DNA of 5,804 nt, from positions 1-5,804 of the forward strand of contig NZ_CALIII010000429.1 in assembly GCF_938018145.1 (NCBI RefSeq). The letters run 5' to 3'. This document shows, piece after piece, positions 1-4,881 of this stretch; position 1 is the stretch's first letter, and each line of letters opens with the position of its first letter. The notes beneath the pieces are model-generated. The model searched no databases, was not told the DNA's origin, and was given only the letters and a program-made list of their open reading frames with translations. The translations under genes and the position numbers were made by a program. The DNA is from an uncultured Campylobacter sp. Its GTDB lineage: Bacteria; Campylobacterota; Campylobacteria; Campylobacterales; Campylobacteraceae.

Positions 1-26
1 TTAGTATCTCCAACTTTTAGTTGCAT
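1..26 (-). CDS. possible start of a minus-strand gene running off the left edge
   Basis: An ATG at 26-24 on the minus strand opens a frame reading MQLKVGDT up to the window edge. 'Hydrophobic-KVGD' starts occur in several families, peroxiredoxins and MaoC-like hydratases among them, but eight residues cannot identify a product. There is no convincing Shine-Dalgarno sequence upstream: the bases before the ATG are AT-rich, ending TTTACAAAA. The position, about 70 bp downstream of the DUF4209 pseudogene and on the same strand, would fit a following gene. This could equally be a chance ATG. Confidence 0.2.
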
Positions 27-97
27 TTTTGTAAATTTGAATATCTTTTTTTTGATTTTATTGCGTGTATTATTTGTAGTTAAAGTAATAAATCTAG

Positions 98-1869
98 CTA
101 GTAAGTGTCTTTAAATAAAACGCAGTTATTAACCGTTAGCCTAAGGCAAAGCCACCAAATATAAATATCGGCATCGTTTGGAGATTCGCCGACTAGTCCG
201 TGACATATTTTATTTCTGTAGTTTAGCCCCATCGGCTCCGTTAGTAGAAATTTTAGCTCTTCCGTCAAATCTCTCCCGAGCAATTCATATATTTTTGGTT
301 CTTACAAAAGCGAGTTTATGCTTTTTCCGATTCTACGCCGTGTTCATCGATAGTAGTCGTAGGAATTTTTTCTTATTGTAGCAAAATTCTCGTCAAATGC
401 TCTATTTGAGGTATCAGCAAATGACTTGAAACCAAAAAATCTCTGTCAAAACCGTAATATAAACCTTGCGCCCAGATATCTGCCCTGCCAGCCGGAACCG
501 TGCTAGAATTTCTGCAAATATCATAAATGAAGCGTATAGGCACTCTATGTTCCTCTAAAATTTGCCAAAATGCGGGCAGTATACTGCCGTCTACCGCCAA
601 CTTGACGTGTATATAGTATTCCTGGTACATTTCATGTTTTAATCGATCATCTTTTGTCGTTATTTGCGATGGTTTCCTTCCGTCGGTATCTACGTAAATT
701 TGAGTAATAAAATTTGAAAGTAGAGACTTCTTTAAAAGGCTCTCGGATGACTTTTTGATATCTTCATATAGCGGATTTGCTGTGATATTAGCTAGGCATA
801 ATATCGCTTCAGTTAGTTGCTTGCCTTTTACTGCTAGCTTTGCATTATTTTGATAGCGTGAAATATCAATCTTATCGGTAGCAATTAAGCTCATTTCACT
901 TCCGATATCTTGATTATTTTGCTCTATCAGCTCGCGTATCTCGTCTATTTTTTGATCGATTCCTAGCCTATTTCTATCTTTTTTGGGAACGCTTCTAAGC
1001 TCTTTTAGCGCTTGCTCTAGATCTATTTTTGACGATATAGCGCCATTTCCTTTTGCTTTTTCTATTAAGATATTAGCTATTTTAAGTGCAGTTTCGGCTA
1101 TTTTATGGCTATTTTCGAGCTTCCTATACCATTTTTGCGACTCTTGGTAATAGTCTATTGCTGCAATAAATTCTTCCTCTTTGGCAAAGGTATCGGCAAA
1201 ATTTTCTAATTTTTCAGCTACGCTTGATTGCAGTTTTTTGTCTAGCTTAGCGATATCTAATAAATACGACATCCTTAAGCAGTAGTATTTATCGGCCGGT
1301 TCTGCCTTATTAAAACATTCTAAAATTTTATTCGATATTTCGGTGTACTCATTTTTTGTGATTTTGGATAGTCGAGATAGCCTGATAGCCCTTTCAAACG
1401 CATCTATCTTAAATTGATTTAGCGAGCTTGGCTCTAGAGATATTTTCGAGTACTCATTTGCGGCGATCTCTAAAAATTTAGTATTTTTGGGACTTTTTAA
1501 AATCCATAAAATATCGGCTATCCTTGATTTTAGTCTGCAATCGGTTATTTCATCCAAAATACTCTCGAAAAATTCCAAATCTTGCTCGGTAAAATCATCC
1601 AATATTGCCGGTCTGCCATTGCCCCAGATGCACCCGGCTTCGTACGGCTCGTTTAGGCTTCCGGGTTTTAAAGTCATAGAGCAAGCATTTCTTAATAAAT
1701 AAAATACCTTGCTCGCTTTTAAATTTCCATTTCTAAAATTTTCCTTGCACAAGTCCGCAAATTTAAAACTGTAATCGTCAAAATATTTTGCGTCTTTGAG
1801 TATTTCGTTCAAGTTTATACCCAAAAAATTATCTTTAGTTATCGTTGTTTGCTGTATTTTTTCGATCAA
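98..1869 (-). pseudogene. decayed DUF4209-family protein with HEPN-like RNxxxHG motif
   Basis: The frame opens at a TTG (1869-1867) and stays open for 498 codons to a TAA at 375-373. The product is a long, mostly helical N-terminal region, probably the DUF7380-type extension known from this family, ending in the DUF4209-like segment HLLIPQIEH (about residues 483-491). Homology-like sequence continues past the stop. The same frame reads EKIPTTTIDEHGVESEK, then needs one extra base in the A-run at 322-326 to continue as SINSLL, meets a second TAA (304-302), and resumes as EPKIYELLGRDL through the RNKICHG motif to a TAG at 100-98. Repaired, the protein would be about 590 residues, a usual size for the family. 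DUF4209 is defined by RNxxxHG, a form of the R-x4-H HEPN ribonuclease signature, and the eukaryotic relative ERMARD is linked to RNA degradation. An RNase role here is inferred. GC is visibly lower than in the neighbours, suggesting transfer. The 498-residue stub could still be made. Confidence 0.85.
197..217 (-). other. RNxxxHG (HEPN-like) motif in the stranded C-terminal fragment
   Basis: Reading the minus strand in the frame that ends at the 100-98 TAG, codons 217 to 197 give R-N-K-I-C-H-G. This matches the DUF4209 family signature and the R-x4-H core of HEPN RNases. The arginine codon is at 217-215 and the histidine codon at 202-200. The motif itself is undamaged, but it lies beyond two stops and a frameshift relative to the gene start, so it should not be translated as part of the main protein. 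Confidence 0.75.
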
Positions 1870-1875
1870 ATTTTA

Positions 1876-1880
1876 TCCTT
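1876..1880 (-). promoter_or_regulatory. Shine-Dalgarno AAGGA that fixes a TTG start
   Basis: AAGGA, within AAAAAGGAT, lies 6 nt before the TTG at 1869-1867. An in-frame TAA two codons upstream of the TTG rules out a longer N-terminus, and no ATG follows within the next dozen codons. TTG is therefore the best start for the DUF4209 reading frame. Confidence 0.65.
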
Positions 1881-1895
1881 TTTAGACTAATTTTT

Positions 1896-2384
1896 TTACT
1901 CCGTCGTTGCAAATTTGAGCAATCTCGGCTGTGCGATGCGCTCGTAGTCCTTCGTATTTAAAATGATAGAATGATCTAGCAAGCCTGCATTAAAGGCGAG
2001 CTCGGCATAGCGCGTAAATAGGCTCGGATCAGCGATCAGCTCCAGTTCCTCGTGAAAGCTAAACGGCGGAACGCTACCAAAAACGCAGTCGGTGAGTCGC
2101 ATGACCTCATCGGGGCTAGCTAGGCTTGCTCTAGTGCCGCCCAGTGCCTGTGCGATGAGCTGTAAATCGGCTCTGTAATCCGCCGGCAGCACAGCCAAAA
2201 CATATCGTTTGGCGCCGCCGCCTTTTACGACGCAAACGAGCGCCTTTGCCCCCTGCCCTAGCTCTGTGCCGCGCGCTACGGCGACCTCGGCCGAGGTTTT
2301 GGCGCTCGCGTGAGATACGGTGCGAAAGTCTGCATTTTGCGAGCTTAGCAGCTCTTTTAGCTTCTCAAAAATTTGCTTGGACAT
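1896..2384 (-). CDS. YbaK/EbsC-family aminoacyl-tRNA deacylase (trans-editing protein)
   Basis: This 162-residue cytoplasmic protein is a free-standing YbaK/ProRS-INS-like editing domain. Members hydrolyse mischarged aminoacyl-tRNAs in trans, for example Cys-tRNAPro or Ala-tRNAPro. Visible signatures are the GAKALV segment with the family-conserved lysine (K47), the PADYRADLQ core strand and helix (about 67-75), LASPDEVMRLTDC (88-100), the GSVPPF substrate-loop motif (103-108) and the closing LLDHSIILNTKDY (135-147). The whole domain is present at normal length. GSVPPF resembles the ProX/INS subgroup more than classical YbaK, but the preferred amino acid cannot be told from sequence alone. 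The ATG has AAAGGA 6 nt upstream (2396-2391) and a perfect -10 just beyond. The gene is divergent from ung, and only 26 bp separate its stop from the DUF4209 start, with no terminator seen between, so the two probably shared a transcript. Confidence 0.9.
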   Translation of the reverse strand: MSKQIFEKLKELLSSQNADFRTVSHASAKTSAEVAVARGTELGQGAKALVCVVKGGGAKRYVLAVLPADYRADLQLIAQALGGTRASLASPDEVMRLTDCVFGSVPPFSFHEELELIADPSLFTRYAELAFNAGLLDHSIILNTKDYERIAQPRLLKFATTE

Positions 2385-2414
2385 CGTTATTCCTTTATTT
2401 AAAATTTAGTTTAA

Positions 2415-2420
2415 ATTATA
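2415..2420 (-). promoter_or_regulatory. -10 box TATAAT for the ybaK-like gene
   Basis: A perfect TATAAT is read on the minus strand about 30 bp before the ATG. It is preceded by CTG and an A/T-rich tract, with no recognisable -35, which is the usual look of Campylobacter sigma-70 promoters. The predicted leader is short and contains the AAAGGA ribosome-binding site. Confidence 0.55.
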
Positions 2421-2545
2421 CAGCAAATTTTAAAACCGCCCTGCTCTTTTTTGAAAATTTAACAAGATAAACGCGTCTAAATTTGAGCCCGTCTTAAACC
2501 GCCTAAATTTAAATATTTTTTGGCTATCATTTTGTAAATTTGCCT

Positions 2546-2551
2546 TAAAAT
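2546..2551 (+). promoter_or_regulatory. candidate -10 box TAAAAT for ung
   Basis: TAAAAT lies 39 bp before the ung ATG, downstream of a T-rich tract around 2515-2521. There is no clear -35. It is the best-placed hexamer in the 206-bp divergent region but is only a five-of-six match in AT-rich DNA. Confidence 0.35.
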
Positions 2552-2590
2552 GAACGTAAAGAAAAAGAGCAAATTTGCAAAGGAAAAATC

Positions 2591-3277
2591 ATGCAGATCG
2601 ATAAAATCCAAATCGAAGCAGGCTGGAAAGAGGCGCTAAAAGAGGAGTTTTTGAGCGAAAATTTCGCTCGCGTAAAGGAAAATTTCTTGCGCGCAAAGGC
2701 TGCCGGCGAGGTCTATCCGCCAAATGCGCTGATATTTAACGCCTTTAATCTCACGCCGTTTAACGCCGTCAAGGTCGTGATCCTGGGCCAAGACCCGTAC
2801 CACGGCGCGGGGCAGGCGATGGGGCTAAGCTTCGCTGTACCGCGCGGCGTCAAAATCCCGCCGAGCCTCGCCAACATCTACAAAGAAATCCGCGACGATT
2901 TGGGCGTAACGGAGCCAAACTCGGGCGATCTGAGCTACTGGGCGAAGCAGGGCGTGCTGCTGCTAAATGCGACGCTAAGCGTTAGTGCAGGGCAGGCTAA
3001 CTCGCACTCGAATTTCGGCTGGCAGGAGTTTACGGACGCTGCGATCAGGAAGCTTAGCGATCGCGCCCAGAACGTCGTTTTCATGCTATGGGGCAATCCG
3101 GCTAAGGCCAAAATCCCTCTCATCGACGCTAACAAACACCTTGTACTAACGGCGGCTCATCCAAGTCCGTTAGCGCGCGGCGCATTTTTTGGTTGTAGAC
3201 ACTTTTCAAAGGCGAATTTATATCTCGCCGAACACGGTAAAGCGCCGATAGATTGGGATTTAAACAACACGGTTTAG
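2591..3277 (+). CDS. ung: uracil-DNA glycosylase, family 1
   Basis: Ung removes uracil from DNA (from cytosine deamination or dUMP incorporation) as the first step of base-excision repair. The 228-residue product is full length for family 1 and carries all the signature motifs. The water-activating loop GQDPYHG (66-72) contains the catalytic Asp68, with Tyr70 blocking thymine. GLSF (78-81) supplies the uracil-stacking Phe81. The PPSLANIYKEI stretch (90-100) forms the Pro-rich loop, and GVLLLNATLSV (121-131) holds the uracil-specifying Asn126. The DNA-intercalation loop HPSPLARG (190-197) includes the catalytic His190. The ATG is preceded by AAGGA (2579-2583) at 7 nt spacing. The gene is monocistronic by context: it is divergent from the ybaK-like gene and convergent with the next minus-strand gene. 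No clear rho-independent terminator is visible in the 170 bp after its TAG. Nothing in the sequence suggests loss of function. Confidence 0.97.
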   Translation: MQIDKIQIEAGWKEALKEEFLSENFARVKENFLRAKAAGEVYPPNALIFNAFNLTPFNAVKVVILGQDPYHGAGQAMGLSFAVPRGVKIPPSLANIYKEIRDDLGVTEPNSGDLSYWAKQGVLLLNATLSVSAGQANSHSNFGWQEFTDAAIRKLSDRAQNVVFMLWGNPAKAKIPLIDANKHLVLTAAHPSPLARGAFFGCRHFSKANLYLAEHGKAPIDWDLNNTV

Positions 3278-3447
3278 GATGGTTTGATTTTGCTACGATA
3301 AAGCGCATTTTGCGATTTTAGCTAAATAAGCTACGTCAAATTTGCAATAAAAAGCTCGTCAAACTAGCTCTGGCGGGTTTAAAATTTACTTGTAGAACCT
3401 TTTTGCTTTACTCGGCATAAGTGGTTCAAATTTTCTATAAAACAGGC

Positions 3448-3753
3448 CTACTTTTGCGCTTTCTCTGCCCTCATCTCGTCTAGCATAGATTTTATCTTGG
3501 CCGATTCGCGCTCGCAAAATTTCTCGTCGCCGCTTTGCATGATTAGCGCCGCTTGGCCATCCTGCGCTTTTTGTAGCTCGTCAAATTTAAGCTCAAAGAG
3601 CCTAAAGGCCTGCGGATCGTCTTTTAGCTGCTTAGATTTTGTTTCGTAAAGCTCGTTTAGGTAAATTTTGCTTTGCTTCACGTACTCCTCGCACGCGTTT
3701 TGAGCGCCTAAAGCCAGTGCGCCCAGAGCGCAAAATATTAATATTTTTCTCAT
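3448..3753 (-). CDS. small exported two-cysteine protein, DUF5339-like
   Basis: This 101-residue protein begins with a signal peptide: basic MRK, then a hydrophobic core to about residue 16, with cleavage likely between A16 and C21. The mature part is short and charged, predicted helical, with CEEYVKQSKIYLNEL at 21-35 and a second cysteine at C80 in KFCERESAKIKSMLDEM. The two mature cysteines could form a disulfide pinning two helices. The layout resembles the DUF5339 family of small periplasmic proteins in Campylobacter and Pasteurellaceae; function unknown. It aligns by eye with the protein encoded at 4453-4725 (shared CEEY start, spaced second Cys, similar last helix), so the two look like paralogues. 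The ATG has AAAGGA 5 nt upstream and a perfect TATAAT beyond. No lipobox precedes C21 (residues QNAC), so it should be soluble periplasmic rather than a lipoprotein. The family name is by resemblance; the export call is firm. Confidence 0.8.
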   Translation of the reverse strand: MRKILIFCALGALALGAQNACEEYVKQSKIYLNELYETKSKQLKDDPQAFRLFELKFDELQKAQDGQAALIMQSGDEKFCERESAKIKSMLDEMRAEKAQK

Positions 3754-3776
3754 CGCCGTCCTTTAAAATTTGGGAA

Positions 3777-3782
3777 ATTATA
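3777..3782 (-). promoter_or_regulatory. -10 box TATAAT for the 101-residue exported protein
   Basis: TATAAT is read on the minus strand as GTGTATAAT, 23 bp before the ATG and preceded by an A-rich tract. The resulting leader is very short, with AAAGGA at 3764-3759 as ribosome-binding site. It sits back to back with the plus-strand box at 3805-3810. Confidence 0.55.
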
Positions 3783-3804
3783 CACTTTTTTAGGATTTAA
3801 ATTT

Positions 3805-3810
3805 TATAAT
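3805..3810 (+). promoter_or_regulatory. -10 box TATAAT for the Nim-like flavoprotein gene
   Basis: A perfect TATAAT within AATTTTATAATTTTC lies 23 bp before the ATG at 3834. Upstream DNA is T-rich with no obvious -35. The divergent -10 boxes at 3777-3782 and 3805-3810 are only 22 bp apart, so RNA polymerase could hardly occupy both at once. Confidence 0.5.
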
Positions 3811-3833
3811 TTTCAAAAATTTAAAGGTGGAAA

Positions 3834-4352
3834 ATGAGACGAAAAGATAGAGAACTAACCGCGCAGGAGGGGCTTGAGATCATTGATGTGTGCGAATACG
3901 GCACGATCTCTTGCATTGGTGAGGCGGGCGAGATTTTTAGCGTGCCAATCTCGGTCGTACGCGAGGGTGAGAGTGTATTTTTGCACGGCGCTCCTGCGGG
4001 TTCTAAGGCAAAGCTACTAAAAGACGGCAAGAGCGTGACGCTAGTTTGCGTGAGCTATGCGCGGGTGCCGGTTTTGACGGACGAGCAGCTAGACGCAATC
4101 AAGGACGACGGTAAGGCGCTTGGCGCGAAAGTTTTTACGACCGAGTACAAATCCGCCGTCGCTATAACCAAGGCCTACGCCGTGACGGACGAGGCGGCAA
4201 GGCTGCACGCGCTACGGCTGCTTAGCGAAAAATACACGCCAAACTACATGCGAACCTTTGACGTCGCGGCGGCTCACGGGCTAAAGGCGATGAATATCTA
4301 CGAGCTAAAGATCGCGAGCATAACGGCGAAGGCGAAGATTATTCGGGATTAA
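3834..4352 (+). CDS. Nim-like pyridoxamine-5'-phosphate-oxidase-family flavin-binding protein
   Basis: This 172-residue cytoplasmic protein resembles the COG3467/NimA group of FMN-binding split-barrel proteins. Visible family features in order are the N-terminal MRRKDREL, the first barrel strands YGTISCIGEAGEIFSVPIS (22-40), the strand and loop VFLHGAPAGSKAKLL (48-62) whose His51 sits where the group usually has a conserved histidine and whose GSK/AK part is near the flavin phosphate site, and FTTEYKSAVAITKA (101-114). A helical stretch RLHALRLLSEKYTP (123-136) ends the core, and about 35 residues follow. Length and order are normal. Some members (NimA) reduce 5-nitroimidazoles; most are uncharacterised, so the substrate is not assigned. 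It lacks the longer architecture of HugZ/ChuZ haem oxygenases, although that fold is related and a haem-type receptor lies about 0.5 kb downstream. The start has AAAGGTGG just upstream (3823-3830). Confidence 0.85.
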   Translation: MRRKDRELTAQEGLEIIDVCEYGTISCIGEAGEIFSVPISVVREGESVFLHGAPAGSKAKLLKDGKSVTLVCVSYARVPVLTDEQLDAIKDDGKALGAKVFTTEYKSAVAITKAYAVTDEAARLHALRLLSEKYTPNYMRTFDVAAAHGLKAMNIYELKIASITAKAKIIRD

Positions 4353-4377
4353 ATTTGCGCTTTGGGGCGGCAAATTT
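4351..4377 (+). terminator. weak inverted repeat after the Nim-like gene
   Basis: AAATTTGC (4351-4358) and GCAAATTT (4370-4377) form a perfect 8-bp inverted repeat with an 11-nt loop, overlapping the stop codon. It could be a weak terminator hairpin, but no U-tract follows. AAATTTG words are so common in this DNA that pairing by chance is plausible. Confidence 0.25.
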
Positions 4378-4415
4378 GATAAATATATAAAATTTGGATA
4401 GTAACTAAGAATTTG

Positions 4416-4447
4416 AAAAAACAAAAAATCCCTCCAAGCGGAGGGAT
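4416..4447 (-). terminator. rho-independent terminator of the 90-residue exported protein gene
   Basis: Read on the minus strand, ATCCCTCC and GGAGGGAT form a perfect 8-bp stem around a GCTT loop. TTTTTTGTTTTTT follows directly. The hairpin starts 5 nt after the TAA at 4455-4453. The plus-strand side lacks a strong T-run after the stem, so it terminates mainly the minus-strand transcript. It is the clearest terminator in the window. Confidence 0.93.
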
Positions 4448-4452
4448 AAAAA

Positions 4453-4725
4453 TTATTTAGGTAGCGTAGCTATAACTTGTTTCATTTGTTCAAGGGCAGG
4501 TTTGCAAGCGGCCTCTTGTGAGTCTTGCGGAAGCTGAGCGAACTGGGCTTTTTGATCTTCGTAAGTAGATTTCATAGCCGCCATTTGCGGGTTGTCTTTA
4601 GTTTTTTCAACGAACTCGTCGACTAGCTTAAAGTACTCTTCGCAAGAAGGCGAAAGCTCAACCGTGGCAGCGGCATTTGCGCCCATAACGCCCAGTGCGG
4701 CAACTACTAACAATGACTTTTTCAT
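4453..4725 (-). CDS. small exported two-cysteine protein, DUF5339-like (second copy)
   Basis: This 90-residue protein has a classic signal peptide: MKKS, a hydrophobic core and ANAAA around 16-20, with cleavage likely after an alanine near 18-20. The roughly 70-residue mature protein is helical and charged. SCEEYFKLVDEFVEKTKDN (27-45) carries Cys28 and AACKPALEQMKQVIATL (72-88) carries Cys74; these could form a disulfide between the first and last helices. It resembles DUF5339 and looks like a shorter paralogue of the protein encoded at 3448-3753. Function is unknown and no catalytic motif is visible. The translation signal is strong, AAGGAG (4736-4731) 5 nt before the ATG, with a perfect -10 at 4759-4754 and a strong terminator just after the stop. 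This suggests an efficiently expressed single-gene unit. It is divergent from the TonB-dependent receptor gene and shares its 156-bp upstream region. Confidence 0.85.
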   Translation of the reverse strand: MKKSLLVVAALGVMGANAAATVELSPSCEEYFKLVDEFVEKTKDNPQMAAMKSTYEDQKAQFAQLPQDSQEAACKPALEQMKQVIATLPK

Positions 4726-4753
4726 ATATTCTCCTTAGATGAAATAGGCGAGC

Positions 4754-4759
4754 ATTATA
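4754..4759 (-). promoter_or_regulatory. -10 box TATAAT for the 90-residue exported protein
   Basis: TATAAT is read on the minus strand, 28 bp before the ATG, after an A-rich stretch that includes AAAAAGGA. The leader would be about 20 nt and carries AAGGAG. No -35 is recognisable. Confidence 0.55.
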
Positions 4760-4835
4760 TCCTTTTTCTTTCCTTTTTTAGTAAATCAAATTTAAAAATC
4801 TCGTTAAAAATAAAAGTTAATTTAAATAAAAAATA

Positions 4836-4856
4836 GATAAAATTATACCTATTATC
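4836..4856 (+). promoter_or_regulatory. candidate Fur box upstream of the TonB-dependent receptor
   Basis: A 21-bp element begins GATAAAATTATA and ends CTATTATC. Its outer arms GATAA and TTATC are perfectly inverted, and the right end matches the ATTATC half-site of the Fur consensus (GATAAT repeats facing ATTATC). The centre is imperfect. It overlaps the likely receptor -10 (TATTAT, 4850-4855), where an iron-loaded Fur repressor would block transcription. The location before a haem-type receptor raises the prior; AT-richness lowers it. Confidence 0.5.
4850..4855 (+). promoter_or_regulatory. candidate -10 box TATTAT for the TonB-dependent receptor gene
   Basis: TATTAT lies 26 bp before the ATG at 4882, inside the right arm of the candidate Fur box. 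It differs from TATAAT at one position. TTATAC a few bases upstream is an alternative, so the exact start of transcription is uncertain. Confidence 0.35.
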
Positions 4857-4870
4857 AATTTCTTAATATA

Positions 4871-4876
4871 AAGGGG
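4871..4876 (+). promoter_or_regulatory. Shine-Dalgarno AAGGGG that decides the receptor start
   Basis: AAGGGG is followed by two overlapping candidate starts, ATG at 4877 and ATG at 4882. The first touches the Shine-Dalgarno and reaches a stop after eight codons. The second has 5 nt spacing and opens the signal peptide and receptor frame, so 4882 is the start. Confidence 0.8.
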
Positions 4877-4881
4877 ATGTC

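Noticed and set aside
98..283. A 61-codon minus-strand frame as an independent small gene
   Set aside because: Its apparent start is a TTG without a Shine-Dalgarno, and its sequence, including RNKICHG, continues the DUF4209 protein upstream. It is the stranded C-terminus of the pseudogene.
322..326. A5 run as a phase-variation tract in the DUF4209 gene
   Set aside because: Five adenines is too short for efficient slippage, and two nonsense codons flank it, so restoring the frame would not restore the protein.
178..381. Plus-strand open frame opposite the pseudogene 3' end
   Set aside because: The opposite strand carries recognisable DUF4209 sequence across the same bases; this frame shows no family features.
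2246..2470. Plus-strand open frame across the 5' end of the ybaK-like gene
   Set aside because: It is antisense to a clear YbaK-family domain and to its promoter, with low-complexity arginine/leucine-rich sequence typical of a shadow frame.
2935..3135. Minus-strand open frame within ung
   Set aside because: It is antisense to conserved UDG motifs and shows no protein features of its own.
3304..3314. CGCATTTTGCG as a terminator for ung
   Set aside because: The stem is only 4 bp with a 3-nt loop and is followed by ATTTTA rather than a proper T-run; too weak to call.
3396..3427. GAACC/GGTTC inverted repeat between the convergent genes as a bidirectional terminator
   Set aside because: The stem is 5 bp with a loop of more than 20 nt and no T-tract on either strand.
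3448..3753. Lipoprotein reading of the 101-residue exported protein
   Set aside because: The residues before Cys21 (AQNA) do not form a lipobox, which needs a hydrophobic residue at -3, so a soluble periplasmic product is more likely.
3834..4352. HugZ/ChuZ haem oxygenase
   Set aside because: The protein is 172 residues and follows the Nim/COG3467 motif order, whereas HugZ/ChuZ proteins are about 250 residues with a different N-terminal region.
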